A stretch of 64,000 nucleotides of DNA from Chloroflexota bacterium (GCA_029262735.1 JAJCYY010000019.1:1-64000); one strand, 5' to 3'; shown: positions 51,801-60,858, counted from the first letter of the stretch. The notes: generated by a model from the sequence alone, not told the origin. Made by a program: numbers and translations.

Positions 51801-54045
51801 AGTCGACGGTGATACATCTATCGGTTCGTCTGTCGCGGCCGCGAAGATCTCAGATGCCGTCAAGGCAAACAGCGAGATAACGGTCGAGGCGTGGATCACG
51901 CCTGCCGACCTGGCGCAGACCGGGCCAGCCCGCATCATGACGATATCCGGCGATTCAATGAACCGGAACGTCACACTGGGCCAGTCGGACAGCTCATACA
52001 ACGTGCGCTTCAGGAGCGCGGACACTGACCTGAACGGTTTGCCGCCGCTCGACTCCCCCGCGGGAGCTGTTGCTCAGGCCCTGCAGCACGTGGTTTTCAC
52101 TCGGGATTCCGCGGGCAACACGACGCTCTATGTTGACGGTGTCCCTGTTCAGACAGGGGTTGCTTCGGGCGACCTGAATTCGTGGGACGCTGCCTACGTG
52201 CTGACGCTTGCGAACGAGATTGGTGGCGGACGCACCTGGCTTGGTGACTTCCACCTGGTTGCGATCTATGCAAAGGACCTCTCACAGGCAGAGGTTTCGC
52301 ACAACTTCTCGCTGGGCAAGGATGCTACGGCGGTGCCGCCTGCTCCGACGCCGACCCCGATTCCTGAGCCTGTGCCCACAGACACGCCCGAACCTACGCC
52401 TACCAACACGCCAGAGCCAGTTGGCCCTGTGCCCGGGTTGGTCTTGAGCGATGTGAACCGGACCAGTGCGCTGCCGTTGGACGGGGCCACGGTGAGCGGT
52501 GACATCTTCGTGCGGATTTCGAACGATACCGAAATCAATACGGTGATCTTCTTCCTCGACGATCCGGACCGGACCGGCGAGGCGTTCCGTACTGAGCTGG
52601 GTGACCCTTACGACTTTGCTGGCGGTCCCCAGGCCACAGCTAACCCGTTCGACACGACCCAGTTGGCGGACGGCAGCCACACGATCGGTGCTGTCCTCAC
52701 GTCTTTCGCCGGTGATGTCGAAGTTCTTATCGGCATGTTCACCGTAGATAACTTTGTGGCTCCTCCGCCGACGGAAACGCCTGTGCCGCAGCCGACGGAA
52801 ACGCCTGTGCCGCAGGCGACTGAAACGCCTGTTCCGCAGCCGACAGATACGCCTGTACCACAGGCAACGAGCACACCTGTGCCTCAGCCGACAGCGACGC
52901 CAATTCCGGTTGTCAACGCTCCCCCGCCCCCGTCATCAGGTGGCGGCGGTGGCGGTGGCGCTCCTGCGCCTACACCCACACAGGCGCCTTCCGGTCCTGT
53001 GGCTCCTGAAGCGCCACGCAGCGTGACTGCGATCGTGGACGGGCTTGACATCGTGCTCGAGGTCTCTGCACCGCTCGTCACGGGCGGGTCGCCGATCACC
53101 GGGTACCGCGTACTCAGCTCGCCAGATGCCACAATCTACTTCATAGACCGGTTCACGGATGGCGACACGCTGACCATTTCAGGGCTCAGTATTGGAGTCG
53201 ACTACCAGTTCCAGGTGCGGGCCATCAATGCAGCCGGCATGAGCCCGTCAGGAACCATGTCGAACACGGCCACGATCACAGAGGTCGTCTCTGAGCCCAC
53301 TCCTACTCCGGTAGTTGTCGGTGCGCCTTCAGACGGGCCTGAGCCTACGGCTGTGCCCACTCCGATAGTTGCGTCTTCGCCTACTCCGGTGCCCACAACG
53401 GCTCCAGCCCCTGTTGCAACGCAGACTCCTGCGCCGGTGCAGCAGCCGACGGCTACACCGATCCCGCAGTCGACCGCAACGCCCGTTCCGGCAAGCTCAC
53501 CTTCCGCAACAGAGCCATCGGTGGCGCCGGCAACGGTGCCGGATGTTGCGACAACCGATCTAAACCCGGGCTGGAACCTGATCTCGTTCCTGGTGCTTCC
53601 TGAAGACAGGAGCATTGAGGCCGTGTTCAGCTCACTGGCGGGTCTCTACAGCGAGATCAGCACCATCCACAACGGCGAGGCCGTCTCGTACGTCCCCGGC
53701 CGTCCTGGAAACACCCTGACTGAGATCACTCCGGACCACGGCTACTGGGTAAGGATGAGCGCAGATGCTACGTTGGTGACGGTTGGCACTGCGGTCCCCG
53801 GTCGGACTGAGATCGAGCTCAGCGAAGGCTGGAACCTCGTGCCATACCTGATCGATGAGACCTGGCCTGTGAGGCTTGCTCTCAGCTCGATCGCAGGCAA
53901 GTACGACGAGGTACGAGGTTTCGACACCGAGGCGGTCTCGTTCTTCCCCGCACTACCTGCCGCGTTCAACACCCTCCACGAACTCGAGGCCGGCCGTGGC
54001 TACCTGATTCACATGAACCAGCCAGGAGTTTTGGCTTACCCGTAG
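48850..54045 (+). CDS. Giant secreted protein: G8, beta-helix, PA14, LamG, FnIII modules
   Basis: This 1731-residue protein has a signal peptide (about 1-37), then a G8 domain (about 45-165: R-S-G-D-W-S-D-P-T-V-W, I-S-A-G-H-T-V-V-F-D) leading into a right-handed beta-helix region (about 170-640) like CEMIP/TMEM2-type proteins. A PA14 domain follows (705-850, with W-R-A-E-Y-Y-S-N-P-N-L and A-N-D-G-V-R-F-Y-L-D-G), then LamG (936-1155), an Ig-like domain (about 1196-1300), Thr-Pro linkers, FnIII (1383-1480) and two G-W-N-L-V-motif domains (1574-1731). PA14 and G8 domains commonly bind or act on glycans, so a role in polysaccharide adhesion or cleavage is likely but unproven. From the LamG domain onward it is a paralogue of the 23445-29411 protein. 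Confidence 0.82.
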   Translation: MQIRPVAAGFSFTALLLIVAALLVSTLSSSPERASSAVSSAPGDVSSIRSGDWSDPTVWSSGLVPQSGDKALISAGHTVVFDTNAVVSGVDVSGKLDFSRTVSTTLETSDNVVVQSGGELIVGLSEDPIPSNIVARIVFDVDTNDDWVGGSDFASSDTGLWVMDGGRWESHGSPIYIPWTELAADASAGSTEVVAEGALVDWPVGATVLVTATGRNISTAYGVNDYFTEDEERGIAAVQDLGDGTSRITLDAPLAYGHSGSGVTNGEIGLLSRNVVVSASNSARAHTVYMHGSSGTASDTLFLHLGPTVSNRHPVHFYAMAETSIGKVFRGNVIWDSLNRFVMIHNSVGIELTDNIGYRAIKGGFKLEDSGSGINGPKPMDNIFIHNLAVKITGLDRNDRRLAAFQSQRENHFLGNTAVSIGGNGDSSGFHWPEAHIQSSGQVFVQNESHSNLIHGMFGWQNNGAFHIVEPSVWRNSSSGIKWGAYVNSVQFHGLNSVGNVDANFRARNNHPQIFDSYFSGEASYPTNNGLFIDFYTLPPSPDDPGRTYGSVLENHVVADVNHLPKTTCANDDDCIPTFNAIVGTQLLSSTPIRFGTDWETRNPFFDVRDWQGTGDGLPLSFRVSRPDQPKPSPSAFYHAPFDAWVDPENSTAAARPLPPTISWTSTPSSVGSGPVTFRASAADFTTNEGEIEFFVDEMEQASPWRAEYYSNPNLAGSPVVVTEKPELDFFLGIEPENRDLSLKSTKNLSPYLTLTPKGSWSGRFTRDFTLDVGGEFEFFVLANDGVRFYLDGALLVDSWREHSTCCTSESTRLVNLSAGPHQIVTEFFTSTNDRAKLTVEMHRILSGSSFADSFTFDPSLWKNRRQIRVYARAHDPATEFYAYTPVLTFDNPNFDISAPETAPPSPDATPTPVPQATATPVPQATATLVPVPGGERVSDGLIALYEFEEGAGSSVADSSGVGTPLELTVQNVASVTWVAGGIRVDGDTSIGSSVAAAKISDAVKANSEITVEAWITPADLAQTGPARIMTISGDSMNRNVTLGQSDSSYNVRFRSADTDLNGLPPLDSPAGAVAQALQHVVFTRDSAGNTTLYVDGVPVQTGVASGDLNSWDAAYVLTLANEIGGGRTWLGDFHLVAIYAKDLSQAEVSHNFSLGKDATAVPPAPTPTPIPEPVPTDTPEPTPTNTPEPVGPVPGLVLSDVNRTSALPLDGATVSGDIFVRISNDTEINTVIFFLDDPDRTGEAFRTELGDPYDFAGGPQATANPFDTTQLADGSHTIGAVLTSFAGDVEVLIGMFTVDNFVAPPPTETPVPQPTETPVPQATETPVPQPTDTPVPQATSTPVPQPTATPIPVVNAPPPPSSGGGGGGGAPAPTPTQAPSGPVAPEAPRSVTAIVDGLDIVLEVSAPLVTGGSPITGYRVLSSPDATIYFIDRFTDGDTLTISGLSIGVDYQFQVRAINAAGMSPSGTMSNTATITEVVSEPTPTPVVVGAPSDGPEPTAVPTPIVASSPTPVPTTAPAPVATQTPAPVQQPTATPIPQSTATPVPASSPSATEPSVAPATVPDVATTDLNPGWNLISFLVLPEDRSIEAVFSSLAGLYSEISTIHNGEAVSYVPGRPGNTLTEITPDHGYWVRMSADATLVTVGTAVPGRTEIELSEGWNLVPYLIDETWPVRLALSSIAGKYDEVRGFDTEAVSFFPALPAAFNTLHELEAGRGYLIHMNQPGVLAYP
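52775..52910 (+). repeat. Tandem repeat coding for TPVPQ[PA]T linker
   Basis: About five to six 24-base units encode Glu/Asp/Ser-Thr-Pro-Val-Pro-Gln-Pro/Ala-Thr in the second giant protein. They are closely related to the units at 24600-24775, which supports a common origin of the two C-terminal halves. Confidence 0.8.
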
Positions 54046-54064
54046 TGGGAGAAAGATATTCGAG

Positions 54065-54760
54065 ATGACTGGAATTGCCTCACAGGTCACATCATCACCC
54101 CGGTTCATGCTGGCACTCGTGCTGGTGAGCGCGGCGGTCGTGGTGATATCGCAGCTGAGTTCGCTTTTCGGAGGTTCATCGTCCGCCACACCGGGCGCCG
54201 GAGCGGCGACTGTGAACGCACCCCTTATCGACAATCCTGCGTACGCTGCGCTGTTTGAGTCTCCTCGTGAGGTTCCGGCCGATCCAAACCGGAGCGTGGT
54301 AGACGAGGGGGGAGCAGTCTCGCCCGGCCTGTCCGCACCTGTTGACCAGCCGTTCGGCCTTGCCGATGAGGGTGTCGAAGTTCCGGGCATTGTGCCGCTA
54401 GACGCCGCTGAACCTTCCGCTGGAGAGACCATGACTCTATATCCAACATTCTCGTGGGTTAACGTCTTCAGCGATTCTTCAACGATAGATGGCAATCCGG
54501 TTCAGGCTGGCGACGTGATAACTGCGTACGACCCATCGGGCACCCTGGCGGGACGATCGACGGTGAGTTCCGAAGGTCAATTCGGACTACTGGCGGTCTA
54601 CGAGGATGACCCTGTGACTCCCGTCGATGAAGGCGCGGAGTTGGGTGATGTGATCTCGTTCAAGATCAACGGTGTAGCTGCGGATGTGATGGGTCCGCAC
54701 AGTCCTGAGTGGACGTCAAATGGCACGCTGTTGATGCTTAACCTGTCAGCCGGCTCCTGA
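54065..54760 (+). CDS. Secreted protein of unknown function
   Basis: This 231-residue protein has an N-terminal membrane or signal segment (about 14-33), a low-complexity Pro/Ala/Ser-rich region (about 35-120) and a compact C-terminal domain (about 124-231). That domain contains S-W-V-N-V-F-S-D-S-S-T-I-D-G, then G-D-V-I-T-A-Y-D-P-S-G, G-Q-F-G-L-L-A-V-Y-E-D-D-P and I-S-F-K-I-N-G-V-A-A. Its layout resembles beta-sandwich domains attached to Chloroflexota surface proteins, but I cannot name a family. It lies 20 bp after the giant surface protein gene and is probably co-transcribed with it. Confidence 0.7.
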   Translation: MTGIASQVTSSPRFMLALVLVSAAVVVISQLSSLFGGSSSATPGAGAATVNAPLIDNPAYAALFESPREVPADPNRSVVDEGGAVSPGLSAPVDQPFGLADEGVEVPGIVPLDAAEPSAGETMTLYPTFSWVNVFSDSSTIDGNPVQAGDVITAYDPSGTLAGRSTVSSEGQFGLLAVYEDDPVTPVDEGAELGDVISFKINGVAADVMGPHSPEWTSNGTLLMLNLSAGS

Positions 54761-54804
54761 GCCGGGCGGGCGAAACCGTCCGCTCCGAAGCCAGGTCTCG
54801 CTGA

Positions 54805-57800
54805 TCAGTTCCTGGAAAACCGGGGCGGTGACGGCAGTCTCAGACGCCATCTGCCACGACCAGGCCGGCCAACGTAGTCACGGTGCTCGAGATGGGCAAG
54901 GTCCTTGGGCCTGACGAGGTTGATTACCACGCCGAGCGTTTCTGAGCCGCTCAGGTTTTCCATCGCTTCACGCAGAGACGTTTTCTTGGTGACGCCGGCG
55001 CGGGTGACCATGATGACCGCCCCTGCCTGCTTCGCCAGCGTGTTGGACTCAGCGAACCCGATCGTCGGTGGACCGTCGATGATCACAAAATCGTATTGCT
55101 GTCGTGCTCTCTCCAGCATGGCGCTGATACTCGGCCGTGAGATCAGCTCAACCGGCGGCACGAGGCTTCGACCGGCGGGCAGCACGTAGAGACGCCCTTC
55201 TTCGACGCATTTGATGAACTCTTCGGGGTCGCGGTCCTGCGTCAGTGCAGTTGCAAGTCCCGGTTCGTCCTCGAACTCGAATATCTTCGATGCGTCGGGC
55301 TTTCGGAAGTTTGCATCCACGAGCAGGACTTTAAGGCTCCTGAGTGAGAGCGCCCTGGCCAGGTTGATGGCCATCATCGTCTTGCCTTCACGTGGCCGCG
55401 GGCTGGATATCAGCAGGACTCGAGAGCGGTCGTTCACCCTTCCCTGGATCTGGGTCGTCACCAGTTGCACCGCTTCAGAGAAAACGGATGTCGGATTGTC
55501 TGTGACTTCAGGTGGGTGTGGATTGCCCTTTGCCAGCCCCTTCGGGAGCATTCCCAGGTTGGGGACCCGCGCAATATCTGTGATGTCCTCCGACCGTCGT
55601 ACAGTGCGGTCCATGAACTCAAGCACCAGCGCTCCGACAAGCCCGAGAATCAGCCCGCCAAAGGCTGCGACGAGTGCTCCTGCGTCAACGGGCAGGGCTG
55701 AGTCATCGCCCGTGGCAATCTCGTTGACATTGGTGTCTACCAGCGCAACGCCGGTCTCCTGAGGTCCGAGCACCGCTATTTGCAATTCCCGTCTTACCTC
55801 GAAAAGGTCGTCCAGAGCCGCGGTCTCAGCAGTCTCGATATCGGAAATCTGTGAAGAGACGGTGCCCAATCGTGATCCCGCAGAGCCGAGATTCTGCACG
55901 GCAAGGCCGAGTTCGGCGCTTGGAATCTGGGAGATGTCCGAAACTGCGTCCGTTAGTGCCACCTGCACGAGCTGCAACCTGGCGTCGACTTCGGAAACGT
56001 CGGCGAGCGTCAGAAGCCCTCCGGTCGATGCCCTGGACTGGAGAGCGTCCGTTTCGCTTTTTGCAACCGAGAGATCCGTGCGTGCCGACTCAAGGTCGGC
56101 GAGGGCGGCCCCGATCATGATCTCCGGCATATTTCGGATGGTTGTTGCGGCGTCGTCAACACGGCTTGCGCTGCTTGTGAATATGCCGGATGCAACAGAC
56201 AGGTCGTTGCTGAAGCGGGATAGTCTGGCGGCCAGGATGCTGCTCACCCCTGCGGAGGCGGTGGCGTCCATGAGTTGGCCTGCGCCCCGGGTTGATACAG
56301 CCAGGTCCGTCAGGTCAAGGGATGCGGCATCAAGAGCCAGTAGAACAGGCTCAGCGGGACTTGTCAGATCAAGTTCGGAGAGCGTGGTCTTCAGGAGCGT
56401 CATATCTGCGAGACCGGTGTCGACAACCCGTTTGGCCTCGCGCACCCGGTCGATCAAGATCTGGTTTGTGAGTGATGGTCCGGCAGTAAGGCTGGCGGAG
56501 ACGTCGTTCAGCAGGTTCGCACCGGTGTTCAACTGTGGTTCGAGCGAAACGATGTCGGCTGACGAAGGAACGATGCGTAAGCGATTATCGGCGCGGAGCG
56601 TTGCCGCCAGCGTTGCCGCCGATTGCAAAACGGTCGCGACGCCGTCAAGTTCGGAGATCAGCAACTGGTTTCCGCTTGAAGTGTCAGCGAGCTTTTCCGT
56701 GATGGAGTCGAGACTTTCGAGGCCGACCACCAGCAGGTTTTCGAGCTGCCCAAGATCGGAGGCCGGTCCGCCGGTCGAGTTTGCCGTGATGTCCGAGACG
56801 GTGCTGGTGAACTCGTTGACGGCTGTCTGCAACTGGCCTTCTACGCTCACCATCTGGGTCAGAGCGGATGAGTTGATCTGGGTTGCTGCAACCTGCCTGA
56901 GGGACGTGATTGTGGCGCCGATAGACGATGCGGCTGAACTCATCTGTGTCAGCAATCTGCGCCTGTCGGCATCACTCGCCGTACCTGCATTTAACGCAGT
57001 CTGAGCGTTTCCGGAAGCGGTCTGATTTGAGTCTCGCAGCGCCAGGATCTGTGCTCGTAGTTGGGACAGCACAGCGCGATTGTCGGCAGGCACGCCAAGA
57101 TTGCTGCTTAGAGTGCCGATCTGGCCAGCGGCAGCGCCCAGTGTGGCGTTCGTGTTCGCGATTTCAGCGATCCCCGCGTTGATGTCAGCCGCCAGGCTGG
57201 CGTCGATAAAGCTGTCTCGGATCGACTGCACAGTCACAAGCGATGCGGCTGTCAGCCCTTGCACGGTGGTCACCGATTCCTGTCCCAGGACGGCTGCCAG
57301 CGAGCCTGAGCCGCTTTCGATATCACTCTCAAGCGTTGCGAGGCCGATAGATGCCGTCTCCAGGTGTGCAGAGGCGGCTTCGAGTTCGGAGACGAGTCCG
57401 TGCAGTGAAGGGGGCTCAGCGAGTAGAGAGAGGTCCAGCGAGCTCATCTGCGAGATGCTGGAGCTGAGTGTTCGTTCAACGCGGTCGAGGTCAACCGTGG
57501 AGAGCTGTTCCACGACGATCTTCAAGCGGGTTGAGGTTAGTTCAGGTTGCGACGATTCCTGGATTCGGCTGTCGATGGCGTCGATTGCGGCCTGGGTCGC
57601 AACCAGCTTCTGATCTCTCAGTAACTGCTGGTATGACGTCACGATCGACTCGGTGCGAAGGCGCGCCGTGTCTGAATCCGGTGCGACTGCGGACACGATG
57701 ATCAGGTTCGACCCGGAGACCTGCCTGACCCTGACGTCTACTGCCAGCAGACTTGCCGCTTCAGCGAGCAGGGTGGGATCGGTCTCGGGAGGGAAGCCCG

Positions 57801-58122
57801 AGGCTTCCCGGATCATGTTGGACGCCGCTCCCATGACAACGGAGCTCTGGATCACCTCTATGTGGGTCTGGACGCTCTGTGTGTCATCCCCAGCCAGTAG
57901 CTGAAGGGCTGTGACGGCGCTTGTGCGTTCAGTCGGCGCCTGGTCCTCGATCCGAACCGTGGTTGCGGCTGAGAACCGGGCTTCTGGCTCAGGTTCGGAG
58001 CTGTCGAGAAATGACGCGCCGAGGCCTGCCGCGAGGGCACCCAGAGTAGTCAGGACTATGAGCCACTTGCGTCGCCAGATGGCGCGTGCGTAAGGGGCCA
58101 GTTTTAGTTCTTCTTGTTCCAT
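54805..58122 (-). CDS. Polysaccharide co-polymerase/BY-kinase fusion (Wzz plus tyrosine kinase)
   Basis: This 1105-residue protein joins an N-terminal Wzz-type region (first membrane helix about 20-38), a very long Ala/Ser/Thr-rich extracytoplasmic helical region (about 60-800), a second membrane helix (about 811-835) and a cytoplasmic bacterial tyrosine kinase. The kinase has a Walker A-type S-S-P-R-P-R-E-G-K-T (904-913), Walker A' L-L-V-D-A-N near 943 and Walker B F-V-I-I-D-G-P-P near 1015. It would control polysaccharide chain length and export. The outer region is much longer than in ordinary Wzz/BY-kinase fusions, and the C-terminal tail has only one Tyr instead of a tyrosine cluster. 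It heads the left end of the polysaccharide cluster. Confidence 0.87.
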   Translation of the reverse strand: MEQEELKLAPYARAIWRRKWLIVLTTLGALAAGLGASFLDSSEPEPEARFSAATTVRIEDQAPTERTSAVTALQLLAGDDTQSVQTHIEVIQSSVVMGAASNMIREASGFPPETDPTLLAEAASLLAVDVRVRQVSGSNLIIVSAVAPDSDTARLRTESIVTSYQQLLRDQKLVATQAAIDAIDSRIQESSQPELTSTRLKIVVEQLSTVDLDRVERTLSSSISQMSSLDLSLLAEPPSLHGLVSELEAASAHLETASIGLATLESDIESGSGSLAAVLGQESVTTVQGLTAASLVTVQSIRDSFIDASLAADINAGIAEIANTNATLGAAAGQIGTLSSNLGVPADNRAVLSQLRAQILALRDSNQTASGNAQTALNAGTASDADRRRLLTQMSSAASSIGATITSLRQVAATQINSSALTQMVSVEGQLQTAVNEFTSTVSDITANSTGGPASDLGQLENLLVVGLESLDSITEKLADTSSGNQLLISELDGVATVLQSAATLAATLRADNRLRIVPSSADIVSLEPQLNTGANLLNDVSASLTAGPSLTNQILIDRVREAKRVVDTGLADMTLLKTTLSELDLTSPAEPVLLALDAASLDLTDLAVSTRGAGQLMDATASAGVSSILAARLSRFSNDLSVASGIFTSSASRVDDAATTIRNMPEIMIGAALADLESARTDLSVAKSETDALQSRASTGGLLTLADVSEVDARLQLVQVALTDAVSDISQIPSAELGLAVQNLGSAGSRLGTVSSQISDIETAETAALDDLFEVRRELQIAVLGPQETGVALVDTNVNEIATGDDSALPVDAGALVAAFGGLILGLVGALVLEFMDRTVRRSEDITDIARVPNLGMLPKGLAKGNPHPPEVTDNPTSVFSEAVQLVTTQIQGRVNDRSRVLLISSPRPREGKTMMAINLARALSLRSLKVLLVDANFRKPDASKIFEFEDEPGLATALTQDRDPEEFIKCVEEGRLYVLPAGRSLVPPVELISRPSISAMLERARQQYDFVIIDGPPTIGFAESNTLAKQAGAVIMVTRAGVTKKTSLREAMENLSGSETLGVVINLVRPKDLAHLEHRDYVGRPGRGRWRLRLPSPPRFSRN

Positions 58123-58529
58123 GCGTTATTGCGTCGTCGTGGTATTGGCGATTGGCTGGTACTGCCTGTTCGCCTCCGAATATATCCGTTGCATATACGG
58201 GTTTACGTTGCGTCCGGGTTGATGGTCGCGAACATTTGGGTCACACATCTACAAAGTGTTTGGGTCACCAGGCGCTTTTTGAAGTTGTCGCCTATCTCCA
58301 CTTGTCGGATGCCTGCTTACAGGTGCGAGTCAGAGGAGAAGGTTTGTGCAGAGTCGAGTGGAATCCGCAGCCTGTTTGTACACCGTCTGGCTAAAGAGGC
58401 TGCGGCACGCTGCCCCGGGTCGTATTGTCAAGAGACTTTATTCTGGAAGCCAAGTAGAAAAAGCGCCGGTTCTTACATGGAACCGGATACTCCCGCGAAA
58501 AACCTGTTGGCGGCCCTGGCCCGGCCCTG
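58123..58529. promoter_or_regulatory. Upstream region of the Wzz/BY-kinase gene with paired direct repeats
   Basis: These 407 bases have no supported gene. TTTGGGTCAC occurs at 58235-58244 and again at 58259-58268, spaced 24 bases apart, about 115-145 bases upstream of the kinase start. Two identical half-sites roughly two helical turns apart suggest an operator for a dimeric regulator. No promoter boxes are clear. Confidence 0.35.
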
Positions 58530-59819
58530 CTAAAGGGCCTCTATGTTCGGGTAGCTGGCCTGGATCTTCGTGGTGGCGTTTCGAGTGTCGAAAACGGACG
58601 TGGCGTTTCCGGCGACAAATTCGTAGTCGATCGAGGAGTGATCGGTGACGATCACCACGCAATCGGCGTTCTTGAGCTGTTCACCGGTCAGTGCGCTCGA
58701 GTGGTACTGATGATCCCCGACGAAGACCGATTCGACGTGTGGATCGTGGTACGAGACGGACGCTCCTCGTGACTCGAGAAGTTCAATTATGTCGAGAGCA
58801 GGCGATTCCCGAACGTCACCCACGTCCTTCTTGTACGCAACGCCAAGCACAAGGATGTTGGAGCCGTTGAGGCTTTTGCGTTCGTTGTTGAGGATGCGCA
58901 CGATTCGGTCTACGACGTAGTCAGGCATGCGAGAGTTGATTCGTCCTGCCTGGTCGATGAAACCGGTCTCAAAGCCCTCCTGGCGAGCCCGCCACGAAAG
59001 GTAGCTGGGGTCGACGGGTATGCAGTGGCCGCCGAGTCCCGGTCCCGGGAAGAACGGCATGTAGCCGAAGGGCTTGGTGCTGGCGGCCTCGATGACTTTC
59101 CAGATGTTGATGCCCATTCCGTTGGCGATCACGGCCAGTTCGTTCACCAGTCCAATGTTCACTGCTCGGAAGGTGTTTTCGAGCAGCTTCGCCATCTCTG
59201 CTTCTCGCGTTGAATCAACCGCAACTACGTTCGGGAATACAGTCTTGTAGTAGGTAACGGCTTTGTCTGTTGAAGCCTGGTTCAGGCCGCCAACAACCTT
59301 TGGTATGTCCCTGACGGCGTACGTCTTGTTGCCGGGATCGATGCGCTCAGGTGAGAAGGCCAGGTAGAAGTCTTCACCTGCCTTCATGCCGCTGCGCTCC
59401 AGCACAGGAGCGATCAGCTCCTCGGTTGCGCCTGGGTAGACGGTGCTTTCCAGCACCACGGTCTGACCCCTCTTGATGATCGGCATCAGGCTTTCGGCTG
59501 CCGAGGTGACGTAGGAGACGTCAGGGTCTCTGCTCTTGCCGAGCGGAGTTGGCACGCAGATGCTGATCGCCTGCACGTCAGAGAGCTTTGCGAAATCGGT
59601 GGTCGGGAGGAACCGTCCGGTGTCGACGGCGACACCCAGCCTCTCAGACGAGACATCCTCGATGTCGGAGACCCCCCCTGCCAGCCGTTCGACGCGCCCC
59701 TGGTCGATATCGACCCCGGTGACCGTCACTCCGGCTTCGGCGAACTCCATTGCGAGCGGGAGGCCCACATATCCGAGTCCGACTATTCCAACCGTAGAAA
59801 TGCCGTTAGTTGCTGGCAT
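58530..59819 (-). CDS. UDP-sugar 6-dehydrogenase (nucleotide-sugar dehydrogenase)
   Basis: This 429-residue enzyme of the UDP-glucose/GDP-mannose dehydrogenase family oxidises a UDP-hexose or UDP-HexNAc to the uronic acid. It has G-L-G-Y-V-G-L-P-L-A at 14-23, A-E-M-A-K-L-L-E-N-T-F-R at 207-218 and the catalytic Cys266 in G-G-H-C-I-P-V-D-P. The segment after Cys266 and the length fit WecC/UDP-HexNAc dehydrogenases better than UDP-glucose dehydrogenase, but the substrate is not certain. Its start overlaps the deacetylase gene by 14 bp. It supplies acidic sugars to the exopolysaccharide. Confidence 0.92.
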   Translation of the reverse strand: MPATNGISTVGIVGLGYVGLPLAMEFAEAGVTVTGVDIDQGRVERLAGGVSDIEDVSSERLGVAVDTGRFLPTTDFAKLSDVQAISICVPTPLGKSRDPDVSYVTSAAESLMPIIKRGQTVVLESTVYPGATEELIAPVLERSGMKAGEDFYLAFSPERIDPGNKTYAVRDIPKVVGGLNQASTDKAVTYYKTVFPNVVAVDSTREAEMAKLLENTFRAVNIGLVNELAVIANGMGINIWKVIEAASTKPFGYMPFFPGPGLGGHCIPVDPSYLSWRARQEGFETGFIDQAGRINSRMPDYVVDRIVRILNNERKSLNGSNILVLGVAYKKDVGDVRESPALDIIELLESRGASVSYHDPHVESVFVGDHQYHSSALTGEQLKNADCVVIVTDHSSIDYEFVAGNATSVFDTRNATTKIQASYPNIEAL

Positions 59820-60789
59820 GAGTTAATTCTGCTTTCGTTACAGCGGGTTCCATCACCCGGTCAGCGACTTCGGTCATCGTTCTGCTCTGAATCAATCCTG
59901 AGTCGTGCAGACGCTTGTACTCCTGGAAAATACGTTCCAATCCTCCCAGGAGACTTTCAGGATCACTCGCAATGTTGAACGGGTGGGTCCAGAGATGAAA
60001 TATACCGACCGACCTGGCCGCCTTCCGCATCGTCAGTATCGATTTCCTAACCCGAACGGATATCGGCACGTAGCGAGCCCATCCCGTTCGGTGCAGATAG
60101 CTGTAGCTGGCGGGGATGTTTACGATGCCGTTTTCGTTTGTTGCTCTGACAACGGGTGCCGATAGCGGCAGGAAGTGATCGGCTAATCGAGCCACTCGCT
60201 TGCCAACGGTACTCGGCACGTGCCACGCCCACGATGGCGCATTCCCACGGTATGAGGTGAAGCCATTCCGTGCCAGCACGTCGAGGTGGTCCACTTCGTT
60301 CCGGGGATAGACGAATGACTTGAGTTCAATCTCCCTTTCACTCGCAACCTCCCTGCATGACCTCAGCTCTCGGTCGAAGCCCTCTGCGCTCGATCCGGGT
60401 GTGCCCATGATCATATGAGTGTAGTTGTGGGAACCGATCTCCTGTGGAACTGAGCACGAACGTATCCTGCTAATAATGTCAGGCGCGTGCCAGTAGTGGT
60501 CATCGTCTTCACCTCGCCAGGGGTAGCTCTCGTTCTGGCTCGGTGAGGTTTCGTTGCCCAAACTGGAATCGGGCTCAGCTTCTCCCGTACCCAGCATAAG
60601 CTTGCCAACAACGGCCCATGTGCCGCTGATGCCGTAGCGTTCAAATAGCTCCAGCAGACAGTCTATGACGTAGCGGGTGCGGTCGAACTCTTCTTTGTGG
60701 TTGGCATATCCGCCGTGGTGCACCGATCCCCATGCGAGCTCAGTGTCCAGCGAGAACACGAACGCGCCCATTTCGCTTTCCTGGCTCAT
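59806..60789 (-). CDS. Polysaccharide deacetylase (NodB homology, CE4-like)
   Basis: This protein of about 327 residues has the NodB-type motifs: F-S-L-D-T-E with Asp15, and H-N-Y-T-H with His121 and His125 as zinc ligands. Y-P-R-N-E-V-D replaces the usual R-x-P-Y motif. It probably removes N-acetyl groups from a cell-surface polysaccharide. No signal peptide is seen, so it may act on a lipid-linked or nucleotide-linked substrate inside. I place the start at ATG 60789 because GGAGG lies nine bases upstream; the longer frame from 60837 lacks support. Confidence 0.85.
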   Translation of the reverse strand: MSQESEMGAFVFSLDTELAWGSVHHGGYANHKEEFDRTRYVIDCLLELFERYGISGTWAVVGKLMLGTGEAEPDSSLGNETSPSQNESYPWRGEDDDHYWHAPDIISRIRSCSVPQEIGSHNYTHMIMGTPGSSAEGFDRELRSCREVASEREIELKSFVYPRNEVDHLDVLARNGFTSYRGNAPSWAWHVPSTVGKRVARLADHFLPLSAPVVRATNENGIVNIPASYSYLHRTGWARYVPISVRVRKSILTMRKAARSVGIFHLWTHPFNIASDPESLLGGLERIFQEYKRLHDSGLIQSRTMTEVADRVMEPAVTKAELTHASN

Positions 60790-60858
60790 ATCTGATCCTC
60801 CGCTGCTCGAAAAAAGCGTTCGTGTGACGAGACACACGACCTGGAAGTTACCGTCGGT

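Noticed and set aside
55862-57004. 380-codon antisense open frame in the Wzz/BY-kinase gene
   Set aside because: It is Ser/Arg/Ala-rich shadow coding caused by the biased codons of the long Ala/Ser/Thr region.
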